A stretch of DNA of 64,000 bases from assembly GCA_947259405.1 (NCBI GenBank), contig CAMYLY010000007.1, forward strand, positions 94,968 to 158,967, given 5' to 3'. The stretch's first letter is position 1, and every line of letters begins with the position of its first letter. The notes beneath the pieces were generated by a model. The model saw nothing but the letters and a program-made list of their open reading frames with translations. It had not been told where the DNA came from and ran no database searches. Of this stretch, positions 1-8,674 are shown in pieces. The position numbers and the translations under genes were made by a program. Source of the stretch: an uncultured Gemmatimonadales bacterium. GTDB taxonomy: Bacteria > Gemmatimonadota > Gemmatimonadetes > Gemmatimonadales > GWC2-71-9.

Positions 1-427
1 CGGCAACGCCGTCGACGTCATACGGATTGACCAGGATCCCAAAGATGTCGTCTCCGCGCGACTGATCGCGGTACATCGAGTTCACGCGAATGCCACTCGG
101 GTCGGAATCGTAGAACCGTCCCGACAGGTAGAGATACGACGCGTCGTGAGCGATGCGTATCTCCGTGCGTTCCGTGAGTGGCGCACGGTGAGACGGTTCA
201 CGCATGGTGAGTGGCACCGGATCTAGGGATTGCCAAAACGGTTCGTTGGGGATGCCGTCCAGTGTGACCGCGTCGGATATCGACGTGATGGAGACGGCGG
301 GGACGGGGATGGTATCGGATGGCGTGCTCTGCGCCAGAAGGGGGGCAAATGCAGTCTGCGGCACGCACGTGACTATCACGTTCAGTACGAACCGTCGAAC
401 CGAAAGAAATCTTTCAGTTATGAGCAT
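1..427 (-). CDS. DUF5916 / CBM9-like secreted protein, N-terminal part (cut by window edge)
   Basis: The frame stays open from an ATG at 427 to the left edge of the window (142 residues). It starts with a signal peptide (arginines, then a hydrophobic run ending near ALLAQ, residues 1-29). A carbohydrate-binding-family-9-like beta-sandwich follows, with DGIPNEPFW, a YLYLSGRFYDSDPSGI stretch and a GDDIFGILVNPYD stretch. This pattern is typical of the N-terminus of DUF5916 proteins, which have a CBM9-like domain before an outer-membrane beta-barrel-like region. The exact function of the family is not established. The ATG lies 41 bases after the stop of the M56-HEAT gene, so it is probably the third gene of that operon. 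The C-terminal part is outside the window. Confidence 0.8.
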   Translation of the reverse strand, partial: MLITERFLSVRRFVLNVIVTCVPQTAFAPLLAQSTPSDTIPVPAVSITSISDAVTLDGIPNEPFWQSLDPVPLTMREPSHRAPLTERTEIRIAHDASYLYLSGRFYDSDPSGIRVNSMYRDQSRGDDIFGILVNPYDVDGVA

Positions 428-468
428 AGACCACCCGCGCCCGTATCAGTGTGAGGTCCATGGAAGGG

Positions 469-2181
469 CTAGTGCCGACTCGGATTGATCTCGTCCAAGG
501 CCCACACCGCCATGGCGCGTACGCTCGGTTCCGGATCGCGTAGCATGTCGAGCAGGGGATCGACGGCTTCGTAGGCACCAAAGACTCCGAGTCGTTGTGC
601 GGCCGCACGGCGCTCCCGGGCAGAGCTCGAGGTGAGCTGCCCGATCAGTTCGTCCACGTCCCGTGAGACTGTGACATCGCGTTCGACAGCGTAGCCACCG
701 GTCCACACCTGCAAGTGCGCACCGACTGGAACGTCGACCTTTACGCGAACGGCGTGCCGCGCGTGCACGGCGCCCTCGTCGTCGATCTCGCCGAGTGCCC
801 ATATCGCGGCGGTGCCGAGGGTTGGGTCCTGGTCCACGGCGCTCACGAGCATGGGCACGGCGTCGGGGTGCTCGATCTCGCCCAGTGATAGCGTCGCCAT
901 CTCCCGCAAGAACGGATCGCCCGAGTCGAGCAACGTTGCCAGCGCGTCGATCGCCCCGGGATCCTTGATCTCTCCCAGGGCCCACGCAGCCACGAGGCGC
1001 ACGTCGGGATGAGCGCCGTGCAGCTCGTCGATCAATGCTGGGACGGCCATCCGGTCTTCGCGCTCGCCCAAGTACCACGCAGCATGTCGCGCGACGTTCG
1101 CGTCGCTGCTCATAAGGTCATCGAGCAGTTCCTCCATTGTCGGCGAGCGATCGTGCACGACCTGGAGCGAAGCAACCGGGATCGCGACAAGGGCGGTGAG
1201 AATCATGATCACGACGAGTCGAACGGTGCCGACCGGCGAACGGTCAGTCGACCGACTGAGAATCCCGCGGACGCGTTCGGCCAATCCAGAACGTGTTGCC
1301 ATGGCGAGTGCCCCCGCTGGAGGTCCGGAGGAGAGGTGCAGACGCGCCATCTCCACGAGACGCGTGGCGTACACGTCTCGCTGGAGACCCGATCTGACGG
1401 CGACGTCGTCACATGCACGCTCGCGTTCAACGGCGCTCCGTCTCGCGGCGACCCAGACGAGCGGGTTGACCCAATAGATGGACCGGCTGATCTCGGAGAT
1501 CAGATGAATGGCGTAGTCGTGCCGCACGATGTGAGCGACTTCATGTACGAGCACTGCCTGTAATCGTGAAGCAGTCCACGAGTCGACGTTCGCTGGCAGT
1601 AACACGACAGGTCGGAGGTCACCCCACGACGCGGGGATCGTGATCTCGTCGCTCACGAGAACGCGGATAGAATCTCGGCACCCCAGCTCGCGAGCGATGT
1701 GTTTCGCTTTTTCGTCGACATGGGGATCTGCAGGCGTCGCGCGGGACGTGATACCCGAAACGCGCGCCTTGTGAATCGCCAAGCGCCCAAGCATCAGGAT
1801 GGCGCCTGCGATCCAGACGAAGAGCCCGCCGAACAGAAGGGACTCGGATGGAGACTCGGACGCGGGTGCCGGCATCGTCTGCGCCGGTACCTGGGCGTGC
1901 GCCGGTACCACGACGTTGATGGGGGCCGCGGTGGCGGGCGCCGGAGCTGCGGGTGTTGCGATCGTTGCTGGCCCGACGAGCGAGTCGAGTCTCCAAGACG
2001 GAAGACCCGCTTCCAGGATCGGCAGTGACACGAGCGCCAGGAGTGCCAGGCTCCAGATGGCGTGCCGGATGGCTGCCGAGGTCCACCACGTCAGTCGAGT
2101 AGCGAAGGCGGCGACTAGGAGGATGACAGTCGCCTTCAACAGGATGTCAGCGCCGATCAGCATAGCAAAATGGTATATCAT
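469..2181 (-). CDS. M56 (BlaR1-like) membrane metallopeptidase fused to HEAT repeats
   Basis: The protein has 570 residues. The N-terminus has hydrophobic segments (about 5-30, 38-58 and 115-132) around a Pro/Ala-rich loop. The M56 zinc-protease motif HEVAH is at 213-217 and the downstream ERERACDDVA stretch (about 252-261) supplies the usual third ligand region. After another membrane segment (about 320-340) come HEAT-like repeats from about 345 to the end, with recurring AAWALGEI and ATLSLGEI units. In BlaR1/MecR1 this position holds a penicillin-binding sensor domain; here HEAT repeats stand in its place. The start overlaps the stop of the BlaI-like gene by four bases. The likely role is to sense a signal and cleave the repressor, by analogy with BlaR1. 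The ligand is unknown and beta-lactam sensing is not indicated. Confidence 0.9.
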   Translation of the reverse strand: MIYHFAMLIGADILLKATVILLVAAFATRLTWWTSAAIRHAIWSLALLALVSLPILEAGLPSWRLDSLVGPATIATPAAPAPATAAPINVVVPAHAQVPAQTMPAPASESPSESLLFGGLFVWIAGAILMLGRLAIHKARVSGITSRATPADPHVDEKAKHIARELGCRDSIRVLVSDEITIPASWGDLRPVVLLPANVDSWTASRLQAVLVHEVAHIVRHDYAIHLISEISRSIYWVNPLVWVAARRSAVERERACDDVAVRSGLQRDVYATRLVEMARLHLSSGPPAGALAMATRSGLAERVRGILSRSTDRSPVGTVRLVVIMILTALVAIPVASLQVVHDRSPTMEELLDDLMSSDANVARHAAWYLGEREDRMAVPALIDELHGAHPDVRLVAAWALGEIKDPGAIDALATLLDSGDPFLREMATLSLGEIEHPDAVPMLVSAVDQDPTLGTAAIWALGEIDDEGAVHARHAVRVKVDVPVGAHLQVWTGGYAVERDVTVSRDVDELIGQLTSSSARERRAAAQRLGVFGAYEAVDPLLDMLRDPEPSVRAMAVWALDEINPSRH

Positions 2182-2558
2182 CTGGACTTCCTATCATTCT
2201 CGATCCACTCGGCGATCTCGTCGAGGTCTTTCTCAGTGAGTCGAGTGGACGACATGTCGAGCATGCTCAGGATTGCCTTCGAGGGCGACCCCTTGAAGAA
2301 CGTCTTCGTCAGGTTCTTGACCGCGTGCTTGGTCGCGCGCTCGCGTGGGAGGGTGGGGGAGTAGACGTTCCGGCGGCCGTCCTTTCTGTGCTTTACGTGA
2401 CCCTTCTTTCCCAGGATTCCAAGCGTGACCCGGACGGAGTCATAACCAGGGCCGTCGGGCATCTGCCGGGCCACGTCGTGGGCTCCGGCTTCACCCAGGC
2501 GGTAGACGATGTCCATGATTTCACGCTCACGGCGGCTCAGCTTGCCTGGGTCAGTCAT
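2178..2558 (-). CDS. BlaI/MecI/CopY-family transcriptional repressor
   Basis: This 126-residue winged-helix protein begins LSRREREIMDIVYRLGEAGA, the usual start of the BlaI/Penicillinase_R family. The recognition-helix region includes YDSVRVTLGILGKKG, and the C-terminal half (about 80-126) fits the dimerisation and cleavage domain. It is first in the operon, overlaps the M56 protease gene by four bases and sits behind a clear promoter. The expected behaviour is repression of this operon, relieved when the protease partner inactivates it. The family assignment is secure; the signal and the regulon are inferred. Confidence 0.93.
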   Translation of the reverse strand: MTDPGKLSRREREIMDIVYRLGEAGAHDVARQMPDGPGYDSVRVTLGILGKKGHVKHRKDGRRNVYSPTLPRERATKHAVKNLTKTFFKGSPSKAILSMLDMSSTRLTEKDLDEIAEWIENDRKSR

Positions 2559-2592
2559 CGAGGGTCATCCGAAAGGAATTTTTCACATTGCT

Positions 2593-2622
2593 AGGATAGA
2601 CGCGGAACGGGTCTCCTGTCAA
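2593..2622 (-). promoter_or_regulatory. Sigma-70-type promoter of the BlaI operon
   Basis: On the minus strand TTGACA (2622-2617) is followed after 18 bases by TATCCT (2598-2593). The -10 ends 35 bases before the BlaI start codon. The -35 is a perfect match. BlaI-type repressors normally bind across their own promoter, so the operator is probably here, but no clear palindrome was seen. Confidence 0.6.
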
Positions 2623-2688
2623 GTGTGACTCTCTCCCAAGGCCGGAGGACTCGCCGTAGGGAGGGAACGTGGCCTTTTACTGCCACGA

Positions 2689-4635
2689 ATGTTGACTGTT
2701 TTCCTCGTGTTTGAGGCTTGTTACTTCGAGTCCGCATCGCGAGCTTCTGTTGCAGTGACCGAAACCCGAATACTGCTCATCAATCCGCGGTTCCCAGAGA
2801 GCTTCTGGAGCTTCAAGTGGGCGGTGGACACGGTATTGCCCGGCAAGAGGGCTTTGAATCCGCCGCTGGGCCTCGCCACACTTGCGGCTCTCTGCCCAGA
2901 AGACTGGGATGTTTCAATCGTCGACGAGAACGTTGAATCCATCCCGTTCGCGCCGCAGGTCGACATCGTCGGCATTTGCGGCATGGGTGTTCAGTTCGCG
3001 CGCCAGCAGGAGTTGCTGACCTACTACCGCCGCCAGGGGTACTTCGTGGTCGCGGGCGGCAGCTATGCCTCGTTGTGCCCCGAATCCTATGACTCGATTG
3101 CCGACTGCGTGGTGGCGGGTGAAGCGGAATACACGTGGCGGGAGTTCTGCCAGGACTTCGTGGCAGGAAGACCGAAGAAGTCCTATCAGGAGGCAGGCAT
3201 TGTCTCGATGGCCGATTCACCCGTTCCGCGCTTCGACCTTCTCAAGCTCGACAGATACCGGGCAGTGAGCATGCAGTTCTCGCGCGGCTGTCCGTATCGC
3301 TGCGAGTTCTGCGACATCATCGTGATGTTCGGACGCAGGCCACGAACGAAGTCGCCAAGCCAAATCGGCGCCGAATTGGATGTGCTCAGGACGCTCGGTG
3401 TCCGCAGCGTCTTCTTCGTCGATGACAACCTGATTGGCAACAAGCGGGCCGCGAAAGAGCTCCTACGGTTCCTGGAGGCATACCAGCGTCAGCATGCCTT
3501 CCGGTTCCGCTTCGGGACCGAAGCATCCGTGAACCTCGCCCAAGATGACGAGTTGCTGCGACTGTTTCGGCGCGCCGGCTTCAGCTGGGTGTTTCTGGGC
3601 ATCGAGTCGCCGGACGTCATGAGTCTGCTCGAGACCAAGAAGTTCCAGAATACGCGGCAAGACATGTTATCCGCGGTGCGGCGCATCTACGCCAGTGGGA
3701 TCGAAGTGCTCGGCGGATTCATCGTTGGCTTCGACAACGACACGGCTGACACATTCGAGCAGCAGTACCATTTCATCACGCAGTCAGGTATCCAAGGGGC
3801 CATGGTCGGCCTGCTGACAGCACTGCCGAAAACGCCCCTGTACTACCGCCTCGAAAAGGAGGGAAGGCTGCTCGCCGGAGCCAACGACAGCGACAACACC
3901 AGGCAAGGCACGAACGTCATTCCGCTTCGTATGAAGTACGACGAGATGATCGAGCGGTATCGTGGACTCTATACGCGGCTGATGGCCTACGGCAACATTG
4001 CCGCGCGGATCAGGAACAAGATGCGATTCATCGGCGAGCCGCCCGTGGCCGGTGGCGACTCCTGGGTTGCCCGAATCCGCATCCTACACCGCCTGCTGGT
4101 GCGCGGTCTGCTTCCCGCAGGTGTGTCGCGGACGTTCCACTTTCTCCGGTCGATTCCGTTTCACAAACCACGGTTCATTCCGCTTGCGGTGCAGGACTGG
4201 ATCCTAGGGCTGTCGATGCGCGACTACGTGGAACGGCACTACGGGGAGCGCGTGGATGAACTCCGCACGGCCGCGCGCCGCCATCGGGATCGGATTGAAC
4301 GATCCCTCCGTCGCTACGTGGCGCGGGGAGCCCTGGAGGTGTCGTTGGTGGAGGCGAAGGATGCCGTGTCGAACCTTTCTGTATCAATGCGAGGGTGGCT
4401 CGATCGCCGGTTCTTCAAGCGCGCTGCTCGTCACCTTGAGAAGGTGCTGCAGCACACATCCGCGTCAATCACGCTCCGCATCGAAGCCCTCAACGATGCG
4501 CATCACGGTCATCTGCAACGCTTGTTGAAACGGTTGGAGCGATACGGTGACCGTGTCCACATCGCCGTCCATGACGAGCTTAGAGACATCATCGGTGTCG
4601 ATTCGTCCGTCTTCAACGTGGTTCTGGAGTACTGA
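2689..4635 (+). CDS. Cobalamin-binding radical SAM protein, HpnP-like (DUF4070)
   Basis: The protein has 648 residues from ATG 2689. A GTG at 2755 just before TETRILLINPRF is an equally good start, and the extra N-terminal residues do not look like family sequence. An N-terminal B12-binding Rossmann domain (about 25-165) contains NPPLGLATLAAL and the VDEN motif. The radical SAM core follows with CxxxCxxC at C201, C205 and C208, then FVDDNLIGN and GIESPD. A DUF4070-type segment includes LLTALPKTPLYYRLEKEGRL. As I recall the family, this layout and several motifs match HpnP, the hopanoid C-2 methylase. The C-terminal 200 residues are unlike HpnP and carry no motif I recognise. No hopanoid genes are nearby, so the substrate is unknown. 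Confidence 0.85.
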   Translation: MLTVFLVFEACYFESASRASVAVTETRILLINPRFPESFWSFKWAVDTVLPGKRALNPPLGLATLAALCPEDWDVSIVDENVESIPFAPQVDIVGICGMGVQFARQQELLTYYRRQGYFVVAGGSYASLCPESYDSIADCVVAGEAEYTWREFCQDFVAGRPKKSYQEAGIVSMADSPVPRFDLLKLDRYRAVSMQFSRGCPYRCEFCDIIVMFGRRPRTKSPSQIGAELDVLRTLGVRSVFFVDDNLIGNKRAAKELLRFLEAYQRQHAFRFRFGTEASVNLAQDDELLRLFRRAGFSWVFLGIESPDVMSLLETKKFQNTRQDMLSAVRRIYASGIEVLGGFIVGFDNDTADTFEQQYHFITQSGIQGAMVGLLTALPKTPLYYRLEKEGRLLAGANDSDNTRQGTNVIPLRMKYDEMIERYRGLYTRLMAYGNIAARIRNKMRFIGEPPVAGGDSWVARIRILHRLLVRGLLPAGVSRTFHFLRSIPFHKPRFIPLAVQDWILGLSMRDYVERHYGERVDELRTAARRHRDRIERSLRRYVARGALEVSLVEAKDAVSNLSVSMRGWLDRRFFKRAARHLEKVLQHTSASITLRIEALNDAHHGHLQRLLKRLERYGDRVHIAVHDELRDIIGVDSSVFNVVLEY

Positions 4636-4782
4636 CGTCCCAAGGTTCTGAGGCCACCCCATAGTTAGAGTTGTTGTTTGCGTCACGCTGATGAAGAAGA
4701 GATCCTGCCGTCGGGCGCCGGCGTCAGCAGCGAGAAAGGTGATAGCAACCGCACATCCGGATCCATTCGGTGTAGCACGATC

Positions 4783-5133
4783 ATGGTCCGAATCTGCGAC
4801 AATCTTCCCGCGCACCAGAGCAGCCGGATCCACGAGATCACTGGTTCGTTTCGGGTGCGGGAGTGCCGTTTCTGGTCGGGGTACACGTTTTCGGAGCACG
4901 CACACTCGGTTGTGGGAATCGTGTTGTCGATTTATGGGCGGTTCACGGCATCGATCGACGGCGCGCCATTCAACGTGAGGTGGCTGGAGTTTTCTTCGAA
5001 GGTGCCGTCGTCAATCGCCGGGCCGGACGAGGCTGGTGGGGCCTACTGGGTGGCGATGCACGGTGGGACCGTACCGCATGTGTTACGGTACAAGAACGCA
5101 TCGGTCGACATTGTCTGGCGGGGTATTCTGTGA
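4783..5133 (+). pseudogene. AraC-type N-terminal (cupin-like) fragment, probable remnant
   Basis: This open stretch of 116 residues starts at ATG 4783. Its middle part resembles the ligand-binding cupin of AraC regulators: a charged first strand, SGYTFSEHAHS, then IVLSIYGRFTASIDG. No helix-turn-helix domain follows, because the frame stops at 5133 and the next gene begins at 5201. There is no convincing ribosome-binding site. It is best read as the surviving N-terminal half of a regulator, or as chance similarity. Confidence 0.3.
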
Positions 5134-5200
5134 CCTAGGTTACAGAGCCAATCAGAGCAAACTGCGACAATAGAGACATCACCTTGGACGGAGTGGCAGT

Positions 5201-5584
5201 ATGTCGCGGTTCTCGAAGAGTCTCGTGGCCCTAGTGGCCCTTTTGCTGGTGCCCGCGCTGCTTCAGGCGCAGGGGAACGACCGGCGCTCGCGTGATGATT
5301 ACCGAGGGTTTACCTCGATGGAGCTCAACCTCATCAAGGTCTATTTCGCCGATCACCCCATAGAGGTGAAGCCACTTCCGCCGGGGATCGTGAAGCGGCT
5401 CGAGTGGGGCAAACCGTTGCCTCCGGGCATTGCGAAACGGCAGTTGCCGCCGGCGCTCGTGCAGCAGCTGCCGCCACGGGATCCAGGTGCCGAATTCGAG
5501 GTGACGATCTTTGGTGACCGCATTGTCTTGCTTGAAGCCAGGGGGTTGATCGTCGATGTGCTGGAGGGAGTCTTCGGCGGGTAA
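5201..5584 (+). CDS. Secreted CigR-like protein
   Basis: This 127-residue protein starts at ATG 5201 behind a good ribosome-binding site (GGACGGAG). Residues 1-24 form a signal peptide ending near LQAQ. A Pro/Gly-rich repeat follows (LPPGIVKRLEWGKPLPPGIA, then LPPALVQQLPPRD), and then a short beta region ending GLIVDVLEG. This resembles the small periplasmic proteins annotated as anti-virulence regulator CigR family, where LPPGIAK repeats precede a YxW-VILI-type tail. The role outside Salmonella is unknown. A rho-independent terminator follows 25 bases after the stop, so the gene is probably monocistronic. Confidence 0.7.
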   Translation: MSRFSKSLVALVALLLVPALLQAQGNDRRSRDDYRGFTSMELNLIKVYFADHPIEVKPLPPGIVKRLEWGKPLPPGIAKRQLPPALVQQLPPRDPGAEFEVTIFGDRIVLLEARGLIVDVLEGVFGG

Positions 5585-5608
5585 CAGACGACGACCTTTC
5601 CACGAGAG

Positions 5609-5641
5609 AGCCGAGGCGGGAGATCCCTGCTTCGGCTTTTT
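5609..5641 (+). terminator. Rho-independent terminator after the CigR-like gene
   Basis: The stem AGCCGA..GGG pairs with CCC..TCGGCT (with one bulge) around an AGAT loop, and a run of five T follows at 5637-5641. Its sequence closely resembles the hairpin at 16950-16992. Confidence 0.8.
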
Positions 5642-5682
5642 CGCGTCCTTCAGGACCAGTATCGTCGAGCCTAACTCTGGTC

Positions 5683-5922
5683 GAGCTGGGCATGAGCCCG
5701 ATGCAGGCATTAGTGTCTGCGACGGAGAATGGCGCCCTCGCGGCCAACATGCTGAACGATGTAGGAACAGTCGAGGTAGGAAAGTGCGCCGACCTCGTCT
5801 TGCTCGAGGCCGATCCGCTGGAAGACATTGCGAATATCCGGAAGCTCGGATTCGTCATGACGAACGGCGCCATTATCGATATCGAGGCGCTGCCGTACGT
5901 GCGGGTGTTCGTGCGAGAGTAA
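5683..5922 (+). pseudogene. C-terminal remnant of an imidazolonepropionase-like amidohydrolase
   Basis: The encoded stretch reads ELGMSPMQALVSATENGALA, then VGTVEVGKCADLVLLEADPL and LGFVMTNGAII, to a stop at 5922. This is the standard C-terminal end of metal-dependent amidohydrolases: the last TIM-barrel helix plus the return of the composite beta-sandwich. An internal ATG at 5692 exists, but a protein starting there would lack every metal ligand. The sequence upstream is the terminator of the preceding gene, with no trace of the barrel. It is therefore a truncated relic, probably left by a deletion. Confidence 0.7.
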
Positions 5923-6130
5923 GGGGTTTCACTCTGCGTTCACAGCGCTTTCACAGGCCATGATGCATCGTATGGTCGAAATCCACGGCGGAGGTGCTCG
6001 AGAGCGGAATACGAGGGAAGAGATCGTTATTGTCAGAGCACGTACGACGATGCGCGTCGTGACCTTCGTGACCTACGCTCCCGTACGGTTGGTGACCGTT
6101 TGAGCGAAGCGAAACCACCTTCGGTGTGGT

Positions 6131-6166
6131 GAGCGGCGCGGTGGGGAGTCACCCGCCGCGCCGCTC
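6131..6166. terminator. Strong GC hairpin downstream of the MacAB-type operon
   Basis: An 11-bp perfect stem (GAGCGGCGCGG with its complement at 6156-6166) has an inner GGG/CCC pairing in the loop. It lies 54 bases past the stop of the last permease gene on the minus strand. There is no T-run, so it may stabilise the mRNA end or pause polymerase rather than act as a classic terminator. The rest of 5923-6219 shows nothing I can identify. Confidence 0.45.
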
Positions 6167-6219
6167 TGTGCCATGCCGCGCTACCGCAACAACCACCAGC
6201 GTGAGTGTACGTGACCTCC

Positions 6220-7446
6220 TTATGTCCGTAACGCCTCGATCGGATCCCACGCTGCTGCCCGGAACGCCGGGTACACGCCGAAGGCGACCGCGACCGTGAG
6301 GGCCGACGCCGTAGCAATCGCCATAATGGTGGGCGTCACCACGGCCGTCCACTGGGTGTACGCTGACACGAGCCATGAGGCACCCCATCCCAGAGCGAGT
6401 CCGAAGAATCCGCCCGCGCCACCCAAGACAAGGGCTTCGATCAAGAACTGAAACCAGACGTCGGTCCGACGCGCGCCCACTGCCATCCGAAGTCCGATCT
6501 CCGAGCGCCGCTCTCGAACTGACAGCAGCATGATGGACAGGATACCAACCCCGCCCACAGCGAGCGCGACGGCTCCCATCCCCGTGATCATGGTGCGGAA
6601 CGACGTGACCGTGGCCAGCTCCGCTTCCATCACGACCCTCTGGTTCTGAATTCTGAAATCGTCTGCGCGACCGTTACGCGCCAGGCGATGCCGGTCCCGA
6701 AGAACGGCTGCCACTTCCTCTTCCGCTTCATCCATGAGCGCGCTGCTGGTCGCCTCGAGATAAATCATTTTGAGATAGTCGGCGTTGAACACTCGCCGGA
6801 GGGCGGTCTTGATTGGCACGATGACCTGGTTGTCCTCTTGAGCGGCGCCGTCCACCGATATGCCTTTGGCGGCCAGCACGCCCACCACCTCGAACGGCAC
6901 CCGTCCAATGCGCACGACCTGTCCCAGTGGATCGGAGTCCGGAAACAACCGTTCGGCGATGAGATCGCCGAGTACGGCGAGGCGTAAGCCGGCCCTGTTC
7001 TCCTCGGTGGTGAAGAACCGTCCCGCCGCCAACGGAAACGCGCGAATGATCTGGTACTCGGGCGTTGTGCCCCGCACCGTTGCCGTAGTCGAAAGATCGA
7101 GAGCCGTAATCTGTTTGGTTTCATCGTGCGACGGCGCAACCCGCGCTACGAATCCACTTTGGTCGGCAATCGCCGACGCGTCCGCGAGCGTCAGCGTTTC
7201 GACCGTCGCCCCCCGCACGTACGCTCGGCCGCCGCGCCGTTCCACGGGTGCGGCGTTGACCACCAGCATGTTGCGGCCCAACGCCTGTACTCGCATGACC
7301 ACATCGCGTTCGGCCCCTTCACCGACGGCCACCATAGCGAGCACCGTTCCGACACCGACGGCCGTCCCCGTCAGCGCCAACGCGGTGCGCGTCTTATGGC
7401 GCCAGAGCGCCTTTCGCGATAAGGCGATGTTGCGGACCCACTTCAT
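6220..7446 (-). CDS. MacB-type ABC transporter permease (FtsX family), second copy
   Basis: The protein has 408 residues from ATG 7446, which overlaps the stop of the upstream permease (ATGA). The N-terminus is RKALWRHKTRTALALTGTAV, the usual first transmembrane helix of MacB-like permeases. A large periplasmic domain (about 50-280) contains the MacB core pattern (LAVLGDLIAERLF and VPFEVVGVLAAKG). FtsX helices follow around 285-400 with SIMLLSVRERRSEIGLRMAV. The protein ends with DPIEALRT, the typical family tail. It probably forms a heterodimer with the upstream permease, powered by the separate ATPase. It is last in the operon. Confidence 0.92.
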   Translation of the reverse strand: MKWVRNIALSRKALWRHKTRTALALTGTAVGVGTVLAMVAVGEGAERDVVMRVQALGRNMLVVNAAPVERRGGRAYVRGATVETLTLADASAIADQSGFVARVAPSHDETKQITALDLSTTATVRGTTPEYQIIRAFPLAAGRFFTTEENRAGLRLAVLGDLIAERLFPDSDPLGQVVRIGRVPFEVVGVLAAKGISVDGAAQEDNQVIVPIKTALRRVFNADYLKMIYLEATSSALMDEAEEEVAAVLRDRHRLARNGRADDFRIQNQRVVMEAELATVTSFRTMITGMGAVALAVGGVGILSIMLLSVRERRSEIGLRMAVGARRTDVWFQFLIEALVLGGAGGFFGLALGWGASWLVSAYTQWTAVVTPTIMAIATASALTVAVAFGVYPAFRAAAWDPIEALRT

Positions 7447-8660
7447 CGCAGGGCATCGATCGGATCCATGCGGGCCGCGCGGCGGGCGGGTAATGCACCG
7501 GCCACCAGGCCGACGACGACGGCAATGGACAGTCCGATGAGCGTCACCGACCATGGGAAGGCGAAGTTGGCGATGCCGTGGAGCCGTACGTATTGCAGAA
7601 TGACAACGCCAATGCCGATGGCTAAAATCCCTCCAACCGTCGTGATGGCCGTCGCCTCCAGGACGAACTGCCACCAGACGTCACGAGTCCGCGCCCCGAT
7701 GGCCTTGCGAAGTCCAATCTCGTGCCTGCGCTCGTTGACCGACAACAGCATGAGGTTGGCGACCACGACGCCGCCCGCGATGATCGCAATGAGCGCGACG
7801 ATGGGAAGGAATACCCCGAACGTCGTGTTTGCGGATTCGATCATCGCCTGCACCTGCACGGGTGTGATCATGTGGAAGTCGCTGTCCTCGGTCGGGGCCA
7901 GCCGGTGCCGCTCTCGGAGCAACCCCTCGATGGCCTCGACCGTGGCGTCGAGGTCCGCGCGCGGGTCTACCATGATCTTCGCCGCGGCGATGTAGTCCAC
8001 GTTCCGGAGCCGTCGCATGACTGTGGTGTACGGAACGTGAATCTCATTGTCCTTGTCGATGCCGTGCGGGTCGATGCCGAATGGCTCCAGCACGCCGACC
8101 ACCGTAAACGGTACGGTGCCAATCCGGATCTGCTGACCGATGGGATCGTCGGTGTCGAAGAGATCTGCCGCCACTCGTGTGCCGATGACCGCAACGCGGG
8201 CGGCAGCCTGGACGTCGTCCTCAGTAAAGTACGTTCCGCGACTCGCGCCACGGTTCCAGACTTCGGGGGAGGTGTGCGAATGCCCGAGCACTGAGAGGTC
8301 GCTCACCCGTCCCTCGAACACGACCTCGCGGCTGCCGGCACCCTGCAACCGGTCCGCTACGTCCACGGCCGGTATCTCCGTTTCGATGGCCGCGATATCC
8401 CCAGGAACCAAGGTGGTGGCAGGTCCGGGACCATGCGGTCCGCCCTCCATCATGCCGGAACCGGCGTTCAAGAGGATGGTCGATCCGGAAAACATGCGTT
8501 CGATGCCGTGTAACACCTCACCCTGTGTTGCTTGTCCCAGGGCCATCACGACCGTAAGTGCCGTCACACCGATCAGCGTGCCCAGCATCATGAAGAACGT
8601 CCGCAACTTGTTTCGATTCATGGAGCGGAGGCTGCTGCCAATAACTCGACTGGTTTTCAT
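7443..8660 (-). CDS. MacB-type ABC transporter permease (FtsX family), first copy
   Basis: This 405-residue protein has the same architecture as its downstream neighbour: SMNRNKLRTFFMMLGTLIGV as the first membrane helix, a MacB-like periplasmic domain (VAVIGTRVAADLF and VPFTVVGVLEPFG), three C-terminal helices with LLSVNERRHEIGLRKAIGAR, and the DPIDALR ending. Two non-identical permease subunits plus a free ATPase differ from classical MacB, in which ATPase and permease are fused. The gene lies 14 bases after the ATPase gene. Likely cargo is small hydrophobic or peptide molecules, or lipoproteins; the sequence does not decide. Confidence 0.92.
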   Translation of the reverse strand: MKTSRVIGSSLRSMNRNKLRTFFMMLGTLIGVTALTVVMALGQATQGEVLHGIERMFSGSTILLNAGSGMMEGGPHGPGPATTLVPGDIAAIETEIPAVDVADRLQGAGSREVVFEGRVSDLSVLGHSHTSPEVWNRGASRGTYFTEDDVQAAARVAVIGTRVAADLFDTDDPIGQQIRIGTVPFTVVGVLEPFGIDPHGIDKDNEIHVPYTTVMRRLRNVDYIAAAKIMVDPRADLDATVEAIEGLLRERHRLAPTEDSDFHMITPVQVQAMIESANTTFGVFLPIVALIAIIAGGVVVANLMLLSVNERRHEIGLRKAIGARTRDVWWQFVLEATAITTVGGILAIGIGVVILQYVRLHGIANFAFPWSVTLIGLSIAVVVGLVAGALPARRAARMDPIDALR

Positions 8661-8674
8661 CTCGTCCTCGCTTC

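Noticed and set aside
469-2558. The BlaI/M56 pair as a beta-lactam resistance module
   Set aside because: There is no penicillin-binding sensor domain and no beta-lactamase gene next to it; the pair is widely used for other signals.
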